64,000 nt of DNA from positions 85,226 through 149,225 of the forward strand of contig RKQB01000011.1 in assembly GCA_003797895.1 (NCBI GenBank), in the 5' to 3' direction. This document shows, in pieces, positions 9,173 through 17,022 of the stretch. This stretch comes from Cyclobacteriaceae bacterium YHN15. GTDB lineage: Bacteria > Bacteroidota > Bacteroidia > Cytophagales > Cyclobacteriaceae. Every line of letters starts with the position of its first letter. Positions within the stretch are counted from its first letter, which is position 1. The notes under the pieces were generated by a model. It was not told the DNA's origin. It did no database searches and was given only the letters and a program-made list of their open reading frames with translations. The translations under genes and the position numbers were made by a program.

Positions 9173-9432
9173 AAGATGGTTTTATTTAGAGTTTATATTT
9201 TTCCGATTACTTTGGTATTAAATAATCAGGAGTATGCCAATCCAGTCTCGATCCCTTATTTGGTAAGGATCATTTCTTATTTAAAATAAACCCCAATGCT
9301 CAGAATTCTTGCATCTCAGATCTTTCAAACAATTAATTAATCGTCTTGGGTTTATTTTTATACAAAATAAAAAAACTTTTGTTTTAAATCATAGACTTTT
9401 ATAAAAAATTTAAAAAAGATATTTTCAATTCA

Positions 9433-10887
9433 TTAAAATATATTCTTAGTAAATTCCAGTTTAATTTTCAATTGAAATTCTTTAATGACCTTGAAAATTT
9501 CTATTAAGGTCACCATTTGTACTTTGGTTAGCTGATTGACAGCTACATAATTCACTGGTTTTTGCCCTTTTTCTATAATCTGTAATGCTTGCTTTTCCAA
9601 TCTCATGGCCATGAGATAATAATAAGCATGGTTCAATTCCCTTGCCTCCTTTTCAGTAAAGACCCCTATCTTTTTCAGTTCCTCTATTCTTTTTCCGGTA
9701 TTGGTTTCAAAAATCCTATGCTTCAACGCGAAAACCCTTGCCAGATCCACAATCGGTGTCATAGTTTTTTTGATATTGAAATGAGCTTCCCCATCAATAT
9801 CAAAGGTCTTGATATTTCTTTTCAAAAATGTTAGTGGGGGCTCATACTGTAAGGCATTGACACCTAGATTGAGAAAAAATTTTTCAGTTGGATGCTGCAA
9901 TTGAATATCCATAAACCCCTTCAATTCATCTAAGAGAATGAATTCACCATAAATGGCCCTGCAATCAAAAAAAGTGGAATATTTCATCGTGGTCTCGGGA
10001 CCTGAATCCTGTATCCAGCTTTCATAATTCCTTTTCCAATGGGACAAAGAGTGGGTCCATTTTGGATTCTTGGCCATAAAACCTCCCTGGCAAAAGACAA
10101 TCCCGATGGAATCAAGAGCCGAAGATACCCTTTCTGCAAATTCAAGAAAATAAGCCCTGACCAATTCTCTTTGCTCATTGGCTTTATCTTCATAAATAAT
10201 GGCATTGTCCTGATCAGTTTTTAGGGTCTGTTCACCCCTTCCCTCTGAACCAAGCACAAAAAAGACAAACTTGGCAGGAGGATCACCTAATTCTCTAATT
10301 GTATTTTCAATTACCCTTAAGGTAATGGCATCACTCACCGTAGTAATTATCTGGTTGACGATGGAAGCCCGCACTCCCCTTTCAATGAGCTGATGTACGA
10401 TTTGAGGAACAATTCTCCATTTTTGCGCAAGTTCCTCCATGTCAATGGCCTGCTTGACGGATTGAATAAAAATAAATGGGCCCTGATACTGTTCTGTTAA
10501 TATTTTATTGCGGCTCAACCAACCCATGTATTCATTTCCTTCCTTCACTAACAAATAGCGGCTTTTGGATTGAAACATAAGTATTAATGCTTCATATAAA
10601 TAGGCGTTCTTATCGATGGAGAAAATCCTCCTGTCCATAATTTCCTCGACTTTGATGGAAGGTGATTTGTTTTTTGCCAAAACCTGGTCCCTTAAGGTAA
10701 TATCTGTAACAAAACCTGAAATATCAGGATCTCCTATAAAAAGACAGGAAACCTTTTCCTTGGCCATGATGGATGCCACTTCATGAACCGGAGTTTTTCC
10801 ACTGTAAATGGCCAGACCCCGATAATGTAAGTCCCCTACTTTTTTTGAGTAAAAATGATCTGATTCGAATCCTGATGGAAGCCCCAT
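9433..10887 (-). CDS. CBS-pair and DUF294 nucleotidyltransferase-like protein
   Basis: A 484-residue protein starting at the ATG at 10887 (MGLPSGFES). A longer GTG-initiated frame to 10983 would run into the divergent gene and is not supported. Residues ~20-145 form a pair of CBS domains (ALAVYSGKTPVHEV-like, then EIMDRRIFSIDKNAYLYEA). Residues ~210-330 hold a GlnD-type nucleotidyltransferase domain (FVFFVLGSEGRGEQTLKTDQDNAIIYED, that is G-S-x-G-R and a D-x-D metal pair). The C-terminal ~140 residues form the helical DUF294 output region. Such proteins are thought to be regulatory nucleotidyltransferases, sometimes linked to cAMP or nutrient sensing; the target is unknown. It diverges from the gntK-gnd fusion with only 49 bases between starts. 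Confidence 0.85.
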   Translation of the reverse strand: MGLPSGFESDHFYSKKVGDLHYRGLAIYSGKTPVHEVASIMAKEKVSCLFIGDPDISGFVTDITLRDQVLAKNKSPSIKVEEIMDRRIFSIDKNAYLYEALILMFQSKSRYLLVKEGNEYMGWLSRNKILTEQYQGPFIFIQSVKQAIDMEELAQKWRIVPQIVHQLIERGVRASIVNQIITTVSDAITLRVIENTIRELGDPPAKFVFFVLGSEGRGEQTLKTDQDNAIIYEDKANEQRELVRAYFLEFAERVSSALDSIGIVFCQGGFMAKNPKWTHSLSHWKRNYESWIQDSGPETTMKYSTFFDCRAIYGEFILLDELKGFMDIQLQHPTEKFFLNLGVNALQYEPPLTFLKRNIKTFDIDGEAHFNIKKTMTPIVDLARVFALKHRIFETNTGKRIEELKKIGVFTEKEARELNHAYYYLMAMRLEKQALQIIEKGQKPVNYVAVNQLTKVQMVTLIEIFKVIKEFQLKIKLEFTKNIF

Positions 10888-10936
10888 AGCATAAAATATA
10901 ACAAGGTGAAAATAATTAATTTTCTTAACTTCGACT

Positions 10937-12844
10937 ATGATATTTATAATTACAGGTGTTTCGGGAAGTGGAAAAAGCACCATTGGTTCCCTTTTATCAA
11001 AAAAGACGAATCTGCCGTTTTTTGATGCAGATGATTTTCATCCTAAGGCAAACGTCGAAAAAATGACCCAGGGAATACCCTTGGATGATCATGACCGAAT
11101 GCCATGGTTAAATACCTTGTCTGATAAAATAGCGGAATGGGAAAATAGCGGTGGAGCTATTTTGGCCTGTTCGGCGCTAAAAGAAAGTTATCGCCAAATT
11201 CTCCAATCCATTCCCGGAATAGTTTGGGTACACCTCAAGGGAGAAAAACCCTTGTTGGAAGAAAGACTTCAGAACAGAAAAAACCATTACATGAATCCCG
11301 GTTTGCTCACATCCCAATTGGAAACATGGGAAGATCCTGACTATGGTTTTCACTTAGATGTTTCCAATACACCGGAGGAATTGGTCAATGAAATTCTCAA
11401 CCATATGGAGTCATTGAATGCACCTTCCCACTTTGGTATCATCGGCATGGGAGTAATGGGAAAAAGTCTTGCCCTAAACATGGCAGAAAAAGGTGTGCCT
11501 GTGGCAGTCTATAACAGATATGTATCAGGGAAAGAAGAAAAAATTGCGTCCGGTTTCGCTGAGGCAAATTCCGGATTTCCATTACTTAAAGGCTTTGATG
11601 ATATAAATGATTTTTTATCCAATTTGGAAAGCCCTAGAAAAATCCTATTGATGATTCCTGCGGGAACTGCCATAGATACCCAGATTGAACAGCTATTGCC
11701 CTTATTAAATCAAGGTGATATCTTAATTGATGGAGGAAATTCCTTTTTTGAAGATTCCAACAGAAGATCGGAATACCTGGAAAAAAAAGGAATAAATTTT
11801 ATCCCTATGGGGGTTTCAGGAGGGGAAGAAGGCGCTAGAAAAGGACCTTCTATCATGCCTGGTGGAGAAATTAAATCCTATGAATTGATTTCTCCTTATC
11901 TAAAGAAAATTGCCGCCAAGGATAAACTAGGGAAAGCCTGTTTGACTTATGTAGGACCCCAAGGTTCAGGACATTTTATAAAAATGGTCCACAACAGTAT
12001 TGAATATGGAGAAATGCAGGCCATTGCAGAGACCGTTCACCTGATGAGATATGGACTTAAACTAAATCCCCTGGAAATAGCTAAAGTTCTCCGAGAATGG
12101 CAACATGAAGGGCTAAAAAGTTATTTGCTTGAAATTACCGCTGATATATTAGAAGTCAAGGAAAACAATGGGTTTCTGGTGGATATGATCCTGGATGAGG
12201 CAGCCCAAAAAGGTACAGGTGGCTGGTCTTTGAAAACAGCTATCCAAAATCATGTCCCCTACAGTGCGCTCTCAGAGGCGGTGACAGCCAGGCAGCTCTC
12301 TGCTAAAAAGAAAGAACGCTCGGAACTGGCAAAACTCTACAACCACCGTTTCAGGGCATTTGCTGATGACAAAGTCCTGATTTTAGAACACCTCAAAAAT
12401 GCCTATGCCCTTACCCGGATCATCAACCATGAAAACGGTTTCAACCTGATGAAGGAAGTTTCTGATAATTTCCAATGGAAACTGGATTTTTCTGAAATTG
12501 CCAGAATTTGGACCAATGGCTGTATTATCCGCTCCACCCTTATGGAAGAATTGGTGCAGCTTTTCCAAAATACAGATCAAATTCTACAGGATAAAAACAT
12601 CATTCATCGGGCAAAAGAATGGAAGTCAGACCTGACTTATATCGTTGGACTTGGTTTACAACATGACTTTGCCTTGCCCGTCATGTCAGCAGCGACCAAT
12701 TATTTATTGGGAAAAATCATTGACGATTCCTCTGCCAATATCATACAGGCGCAAAGAGATTATTTCGGAGCACATACCTATATCAGGAAAGATGACCCTG
12801 ACAAAAAACCACGACATACCGATTGGATAACTTACAAAAAGTAA
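10937..12844 (+). CDS. gluconokinase / 6-phosphogluconate dehydrogenase fusion
   Basis: A single 635-residue reading frame joins two consecutive pathway enzymes. Residues 1-160 are a GntK-type gluconokinase: Walker A GVSGSGKST, the DADDFHP substrate motif, CSALK and LKG. Residues ~165-635 are a full-length 6-phosphogluconate dehydrogenase: Rossmann motif GIIGMGVMG at 167-175, GVSGGEEGARKGPSIMPGG, catalytic Lys349 in GSGHFIKMVHN with the nearby Glu of SIEYGEMQ, and a C-terminal H-T-D-W segment. The protein would convert gluconate to 6-phosphogluconate and then, by oxidative decarboxylation, to ribulose-5-phosphate. No frameshift is needed. It is divergent from the CBS/DUF294 gene and 19 bases upstream of the amidohydrolase gene. 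Confidence 0.93.
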   Translation: MIFIITGVSGSGKSTIGSLLSKKTNLPFFDADDFHPKANVEKMTQGIPLDDHDRMPWLNTLSDKIAEWENSGGAILACSALKESYRQILQSIPGIVWVHLKGEKPLLEERLQNRKNHYMNPGLLTSQLETWEDPDYGFHLDVSNTPEELVNEILNHMESLNAPSHFGIIGMGVMGKSLALNMAEKGVPVAVYNRYVSGKEEKIASGFAEANSGFPLLKGFDDINDFLSNLESPRKILLMIPAGTAIDTQIEQLLPLLNQGDILIDGGNSFFEDSNRRSEYLEKKGINFIPMGVSGGEEGARKGPSIMPGGEIKSYELISPYLKKIAAKDKLGKACLTYVGPQGSGHFIKMVHNSIEYGEMQAIAETVHLMRYGLKLNPLEIAKVLREWQHEGLKSYLLEITADILEVKENNGFLVDMILDEAAQKGTGGWSLKTAIQNHVPYSALSEAVTARQLSAKKKERSELAKLYNHRFRAFADDKVLILEHLKNAYALTRIINHENGFNLMKEVSDNFQWKLDFSEIARIWTNGCIIRSTLMEELVQLFQNTDQILQDKNIIHRAKEWKSDLTYIVGLGLQHDFALPVMSAATNYLLGKIIDDSSANIIQAQRDYFGAHTYIRKDDPDKKPRHTDWITYKK

Positions 12845-12863
12845 AAATTTTAAAAAATCGACT

Positions 12864-14252
12864 ATGACACATTATAAAACCCTTCACTTACAACACCTCC
12901 TCTTGCTTTTCCTATCTTTTGCCATTGCTATTCCCAAAGGGCAGGCCCAGGAATACATTATCAGCAATGTTCATGTCTTGGATATGGATAAAAAGGCATT
13001 TGTAAAAAACCATCAAATCCATGTAAAAAATGGAAAAATCATAGCAGTGATACCTGCCGGAGAAACACCTAAAAAACAGGAAATAAATATTATCGATGGG
13101 AATGGTGCTTATGCTTATCCAGGTTTGGCCGAAATGCACTCCCATATTCCTATTACTGAAACAGAGGATTTCTCCTATGTTCAGGATGTGATGTGGCTCT
13201 ATCTGGCCAACGGCATACTAAATGTCAGGGGTATGATAGGCCATCCATCCCACTTGGAACTGAAAAAGAAAATCGCTTCCGGTGAAATCACAGGTCCAAG
13301 GATATTTGCCGCTGGCCCTTCCTTGAACGGAAATACCGTGGAAAGTCCTGAAATGGGAGAAAAAATGGTGAGGGACCAAAAGAAAGCAGGATATGACCAT
13401 TTAAAATTGCATCCGGGATTAGACATGCCTCGTTATGTGGCAATAGCAAGTACTGCCAAGGAGGTGGATATCAAATTCGGGGGGCACGTTTCACTCGATG
13501 TGGGTTTGCAGAACTCCCTAAATTATGGTTACCGATCTGTAGAACATATGGATGGTTATATTGAGGCTATGATTGAGGATAAGTCGAGGTTGGACCCTCA
13601 GGTAGCAGGACCATTCAGCATGTTGCTGGTAAAGGAAGCAGACATGTCCAAACTTCCTGAATTACTTCAATTGACCTTGGACAGGAAGGCTTGGATTGCA
13701 CCTACTCTTACCTTATTTGAAAGATTTTTCGGCTATATCCCTGCTGATGAATTCAGGTTGGAACCAGACATGAAATATATGCCCGGTGTGCAGGTACAAC
13801 AGTGGGTGAATCAGAAAAAATTACTGGAAAATCAAGGTGTATTGAAAGAAGAAAATGTAAAACCCTATCTGGAATTCAGAAAAAATTTACTGAAAACTCT
13901 CTTTGATGGTGGGGTACCTATTATTTTGAGTTCAGATTCTCCTCAGGTTTTCAATGTTCCTGGATTCTCCATCCACAATGAAATAAAATCCATGCATGAA
14001 GCCGGTATACCCCCTTTTGAAATCCTGAAGGCAGGATCCTCCAATGTAGCCAAATACTTTGAAATGGAAGGTCAATTTGGATCAATCCAAAAAGGCGCAT
14101 CTGCGGATTTTGTATTGATTTCCGGAAATCCTTTGACCGATCTCAGTCAATTGAAAAACATTCAGGGCGTAATGGTACGTGGAAAATGGATTGAAAAGGA
14201 AAAGCTGGACAAGGAATTGAAGAGAATAGAAGAGAAAAATATAAGAAAATAA
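12864..14252 (+). CDS. secreted amidohydrolase-family protein
   Basis: A 462-residue protein with a signal peptide (LLLLFLSFAIAIPKGQAQ, cleavage near residue 28). Next comes the small beta-sandwich segment usual in imidazolonepropionase/dihydroorotase-like amidohydrolases. The metal-binding barrel shows HSH near residue 92, the carboxylate-equivalent lysine region KLHPG, GGHVSLD, a His in VEHMDGY and the final Asp in LSSDSPQ. The C-terminal GSIQKGASADFVLISGNPL segment is typical of the superfamily. It probably hydrolyses a cyclic amide, dipeptide or related substrate in the periplasm; the substrate is not predictable. It lies 19 bases after the gntK-gnd fusion and is followed directly by a terminator. 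Confidence 0.87.
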   Translation: MTHYKTLHLQHLLLLFLSFAIAIPKGQAQEYIISNVHVLDMDKKAFVKNHQIHVKNGKIIAVIPAGETPKKQEINIIDGNGAYAYPGLAEMHSHIPITETEDFSYVQDVMWLYLANGILNVRGMIGHPSHLELKKKIASGEITGPRIFAAGPSLNGNTVESPEMGEKMVRDQKKAGYDHLKLHPGLDMPRYVAIASTAKEVDIKFGGHVSLDVGLQNSLNYGYRSVEHMDGYIEAMIEDKSRLDPQVAGPFSMLLVKEADMSKLPELLQLTLDRKAWIAPTLTLFERFFGYIPADEFRLEPDMKYMPGVQVQQWVNQKKLLENQGVLKEENVKPYLEFRKNLLKTLFDGGVPIILSSDSPQVFNVPGFSIHNEIKSMHEAGIPPFEILKAGSSNVAKYFEMEGQFGSIQKGASADFVLISGNPLTDLSQLKNIQGVMVRGKWIEKEKLDKELKRIEEKNIRK

Positions 14253-14276
14253 AAAAAGCCCTTAAAGGGCTTTTTT
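14251..14276 (+). terminator. intrinsic terminator after the amidohydrolase gene
   Basis: The stem AAAAAAGCCC with GGGCTTTTTT around a 5-base loop (TTAAA) ends in a T run. It overlaps the last bases of the amidohydrolase stop codon. Because the stem has A runs on the other side, it could also serve the convergent cold-shock gene. Confidence 0.85.
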
Positions 14277-14298
14277 ATAATAACCTAATTAATACTAT

Positions 14299-14493
14299 TT
14301 ATTGTAATTTTTTAACATTTATAGCATTAGGGCCTTTTTTGCCTTCTTTTAAATCGTAGGTTACTTTGTCATTTTGCGCTACTTTGTCAACTAGGCCGGT
14401 GGCGTGGACAAATACATCGCTTTGGGACGCATCATCGACAATAAAGCCGAATCCCTTAGCGTCATTGTAAAACTTAACTGTTCCGGTAAGCAT
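14299..14493 (-). CDS. cold-shock-domain protein (CspA family)
   Basis: A complete 64-residue cold-shock domain. It has RNP1 (KGFGFI, residues 13-18), RNP2 (DVFVHATG) and the usual five-strand OB fold pattern starting with TGTVKFYND. Proteins of this type bind single-stranded RNA/DNA and act as RNA chaperones and transcription antiterminators. The gene stands alone, with a leader of roughly 50 bases or more upstream of the ATG at 14493 and a divergent SixA-like phosphatase gene beyond it. A long leader would fit the post-transcriptional cold control known for this family, but the sequence alone does not show temperature regulation. Confidence 0.95.
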   Translation of the reverse strand: MLTGTVKFYNDAKGFGFIVDDASQSDVFVHATGLVDKVAQNDKVTYDLKEGKKGPNAINVKKLQ

Positions 14494-14582
14494 GATAAAT
14501 ATTAGAATTACGTGGTTAAATGTAGTTTAAATGTAAATATACTTGTTGAAAAAACAAAAAATAATTTTGCTAAATTAGAAAA

Positions 14583-15074
14583 ATGAAAAAGGTAGTATTT
14601 ATTCGTCATGCCAAATCCTCATGGGATGACCCCTATTTGAATGACCATGAAAGACCCCTCGCCGACCGGGGATTAAGGGATGCACCACGTATGGCACAGA
14701 GATTAAAAAAAAGGGAAATCAAGGTAGATGCAATTATTTCATCCGATGCATCAAGGGCGAAAACAACTGCCTTGATTTTAGCCGAGATACTTCATTTCCC
14801 CAAAGACAATATCCAATTCACCCCTAATCTATATATGGCTTCTGCCAACAGCATTCTCGGCGAAATCAAAAAAACAAAAAATTCTGTAGATACTTTACTC
14901 GTGTTTGGACATAATCCTGGTTTTAATGAAATCATTGAAAAACTTGGGGGGGAAATTGACAACTTGCCCACTGCCGGTCAGTTTGGATTTAAACTGGACA
15001 TCAAAGACTGGGAAGATATTAGTCCAAAAAAAGCAAAGGTGTGGTTTTTTGACTATCCAAAGAAAAAGGATTAA
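14583..15074 (+). CDS. SixA-like histidine phosphatase
   Basis: A 163-residue single-domain member of the histidine phosphatase (phosphoglycerate mutase-like) superfamily. The catalytic RHG-type motif is at the N-terminus (FIRHAKSSW, phosphorylated His8). The arginine region is SSDASRAKTTA, and the second catalytic His lies in LVFGHNPGF. Length and motif spacing match SixA, which dephosphorylates histidine phosphotransfer domains. Many homologues have unknown targets, so the substrate is not claimed. It is divergent from the cold-shock gene (89 bases between starts) and convergent with the SDR gene downstream. Confidence 0.88.
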   Translation: MKKVVFIRHAKSSWDDPYLNDHERPLADRGLRDAPRMAQRLKKREIKVDAIISSDASRAKTTALILAEILHFPKDNIQFTPNLYMASANSILGEIKKTKNSVDTLLVFGHNPGFNEIIEKLGGEIDNLPTAGQFGFKLDIKDWEDISPKKAKVWFFDYPKKKD

Positions 15075-15146
15075 GTGGATTCTTATATTTCATATTTAAT
15101 CGGAGTTTTAGTCAATAATCGGCTTTTCCTTTAGAACCACTAGGGA

Positions 15147-15884
15147 TCAATACTCCCTCACATCCTGTTGTACCCCATCAAATCGTCCAGTATTTTCAAT
15201 GAGTTCAATAAGTTTTTTAGCTGTATGCTTTGGGGAACTGAGCAGTTCGTTTTCCTTCAAGCTTACAAATTTGGAAAGGGAAGAAAAAGCCTTTTCATCC
15301 GCCAAACGGATATCAGCCTGCATGTCAGTGTCCACAACCCCAGGTGCTACCGAAAATATGCGGATACCTGTTAGATCCAAGGCGGCCTCCAACGCCGCTG
15401 CCTCACTCAGCATATTGATGGCCGACTTGGAGGCCGAGTAGCAGGCCCATCCGTCAATGGCTTTCCTTGCAGCCCCTGAACTTATATTGACAATCACACG
15501 CTCCATCTCCTTTCTATTCCCATATTTATGCACAAAGGAATTCATAAGAACGGTAGGTGCAATGGTGTTTAACATAAATACCTGATGGATTTTTTTTGGA
15601 TCAAGCTTACCCAAATGTTCTATAGGCCCGATCATACCGGCATTATTGACCAAAACAACCTTTTCATAGTCCCCATCGGGCATAATGCTGCCCAGGTTAT
15701 CCAATATTTCCTGCATATTGGAAAGATCCAAAGCCAAGGTCAAAAATCCGGGATGGGCCATTTCTTGTTGGGTGCGGGCGATGCCGATCACCTGATTTCC
15801 ATCTTTTTCCAACAACTGTTCCACTAAGGCTTTTCCTATTCCTTTGCTTGATCCTGTGATAATATATAATGCACTTTTAGGCAT
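15147..15884 (-). CDS. short-chain dehydrogenase/reductase
   Basis: A 245-residue classical SDR. The cofactor motif is TGSSKGIG (residues 11-18), the structural motif NNAG, then the catalytic Ser of VNISSGA and YSASK (Tyr-x-x-x-Lys). Overall similarity in length and the PIEHLGKLD region recalls sepiapterin-reductase-like/benzil-reductase-like SDRs, which use NADPH. The substrate cannot be assigned. The gene stands alone, convergent with the SixA-like gene (72 bases) and 82 bases downstream of the end of the btuB-btuG unit on the same strand. Confidence 0.88.
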   Translation of the reverse strand: MPKSALYIITGSSKGIGKALVEQLLEKDGNQVIGIARTQQEMAHPGFLTLALDLSNMQEILDNLGSIMPDGDYEKVVLVNNAGMIGPIEHLGKLDPKKIHQVFMLNTIAPTVLMNSFVHKYGNRKEMERVIVNISSGAARKAIDGWACYSASKSAINMLSEAAALEAALDLTGIRIFSVAPGVVDTDMQADIRLADEKAFSSLSKFVSLKENELLSSPKHTAKKLIELIENTGRFDGVQQDVREY

Positions 15885-15966
15885 GACATGTCTGTTTCTT
15901 TAACAGCTAATCTAATAGACTATAGGGTTTAAACCAAATAGAAAAATAGCAGAAATCCCTTCTGTC

Positions 15967-17022
15967 TTATTCCTTTACCAGAAAGCCGGAAGGGCCTCTC
16001 CCTACTGCAAAAGACTTCTTTTGCTGACCATTTTGATCCAAAACAATAACCGTTCCATTGCCCTGAAAACCATTGTTGTCCCCTACATAAATTTCTTTTA
16101 ATCCAGGATGGTATCCTATACCATAAAAACCTGAACCCGTAAAAATGGCCTCATTGAGGACTTGCCTGTTGACAATGGAAACCCTCGCTATGGCATCATT
16201 ATAATCCGGCCAACCTGTTGAGGTAATGATCAACATTTCACCGTCTTCTGATAAAGTAAAATTGGAAGTGGCCCATTTTAATCCAACAGGGAGGACGCCT
16301 TGAATATTACCTGTTGTTTTGTCGATTTGATGAAAATAAACCATTTCAGCATCATATGCATAAAGTATTAAAGTTCCCAACAACTCAAAAAATCCTCCGG
16401 GACTACCTTCCAGATCCTGAAAAGAGGTAATAGTTTCACTGTCCAAAGAAATCACTTCCAGCTTCTTCCCGGCTGTAGTCGCCACAAAAATCTGATTACC
16501 TGAAACAAACATTTTCTCAGGTCTACTGGATACCGGAATCTTTTTGGTGATTCCGCCACCATCTAAATCATCTACCACGGCCACGTAAGAATTTGGACTG
16601 TTAAAATTGGCATCATAAGGTCCCCAATCTGCAATAAAAAGCTTTTGATTGGTTGTAACAATTGACCTACTGATATCCAATCCTTCAACTACAGCACCCT
16701 TACTTAAAAAATCCCTGGGATCCACCACTTCTACTTTCCCAGTGTTGGCTACCAGATAAAGCCTCCCTTCAGCCTCCACCATGTCCTGAATCAGACCGGC
16801 AAATGGCCGTCTGTTCTTCCCTTCAAAAATATTGGATTTGATTAAACCTGTGATGGGATCATAATGATAAATTTCCCCGTCATTGACACCAAAAGCTCCT
16901 TCATTTATGACTAAAACACCTTTTTCAAACTCACCCAAGGGAATCTGTTGACCTTCTTCTACACAGGAAAGGATTCCAAATAATATCAAAATCACTAAAA
17001 CTGTTTGATTGAATTTTCTCAT
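15967..17022 (-). CDS. btuG: BtuG-like surface lipoprotein, predicted beta-propeller
   Basis: A 351-residue protein, with start chosen at ATG 17022. That start overlaps the btuB stop as ATGA and gives a proper lipoprotein signal (LVILILFGILSC). A longer frame to 17178 lies inside btuB and is rejected. Acidic residues right after the lipid-bearing Cys (CVEEGQQ) resemble the surface-export signal of Bacteroidota lipoproteins. The rest shows repeated YncE/DUF5074-like beta-propeller segments (GVLVINEGAFG, RLYLVANTGKVEVVDP, KLFIADWG, YVAVVDD, EIYVGDN). In Bacteroides, BtuG is a propeller lipoprotein that binds vitamin B12 on the cell surface and caps BtuB. Position in a riboswitch-led btuB operon supports the same role here. 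Confidence 0.8.
   Translation of the reverse strand: MRKFNQTVLVILILFGILSCVEEGQQIPLGEFEKGVLVINEGAFGVNDGEIYHYDPITGLIKSNIFEGKNRRPFAGLIQDMVEAEGRLYLVANTGKVEVVDPRDFLSKGAVVEGLDISRSIVTTNQKLFIADWGPYDANFNSPNSYVAVVDDLDGGGITKKIPVSSRPEKMFVSGNQIFVATTAGKKLEVISLDSETITSFQDLEGSPGGFFELLGTLILYAYDAEMVYFHQIDKTTGNIQGVLPVGLKWATSNFTLSEDGEMLIITSTGWPDYNDAIARVSIVNRQVLNEAIFTGSGFYGIGYHPGLKEIYVGDNNGFQGNGTVIVLDQNGQQKKSFAVGRGPSGFLVKE

Noticed and set aside
10888..10983. GTG-initiated N-terminal extension of the CBS/DUF294 protein
   Set aside because: It would overlap the start of the divergent gluconokinase fusion; the ATG at 10887 gives a normal N-terminus.
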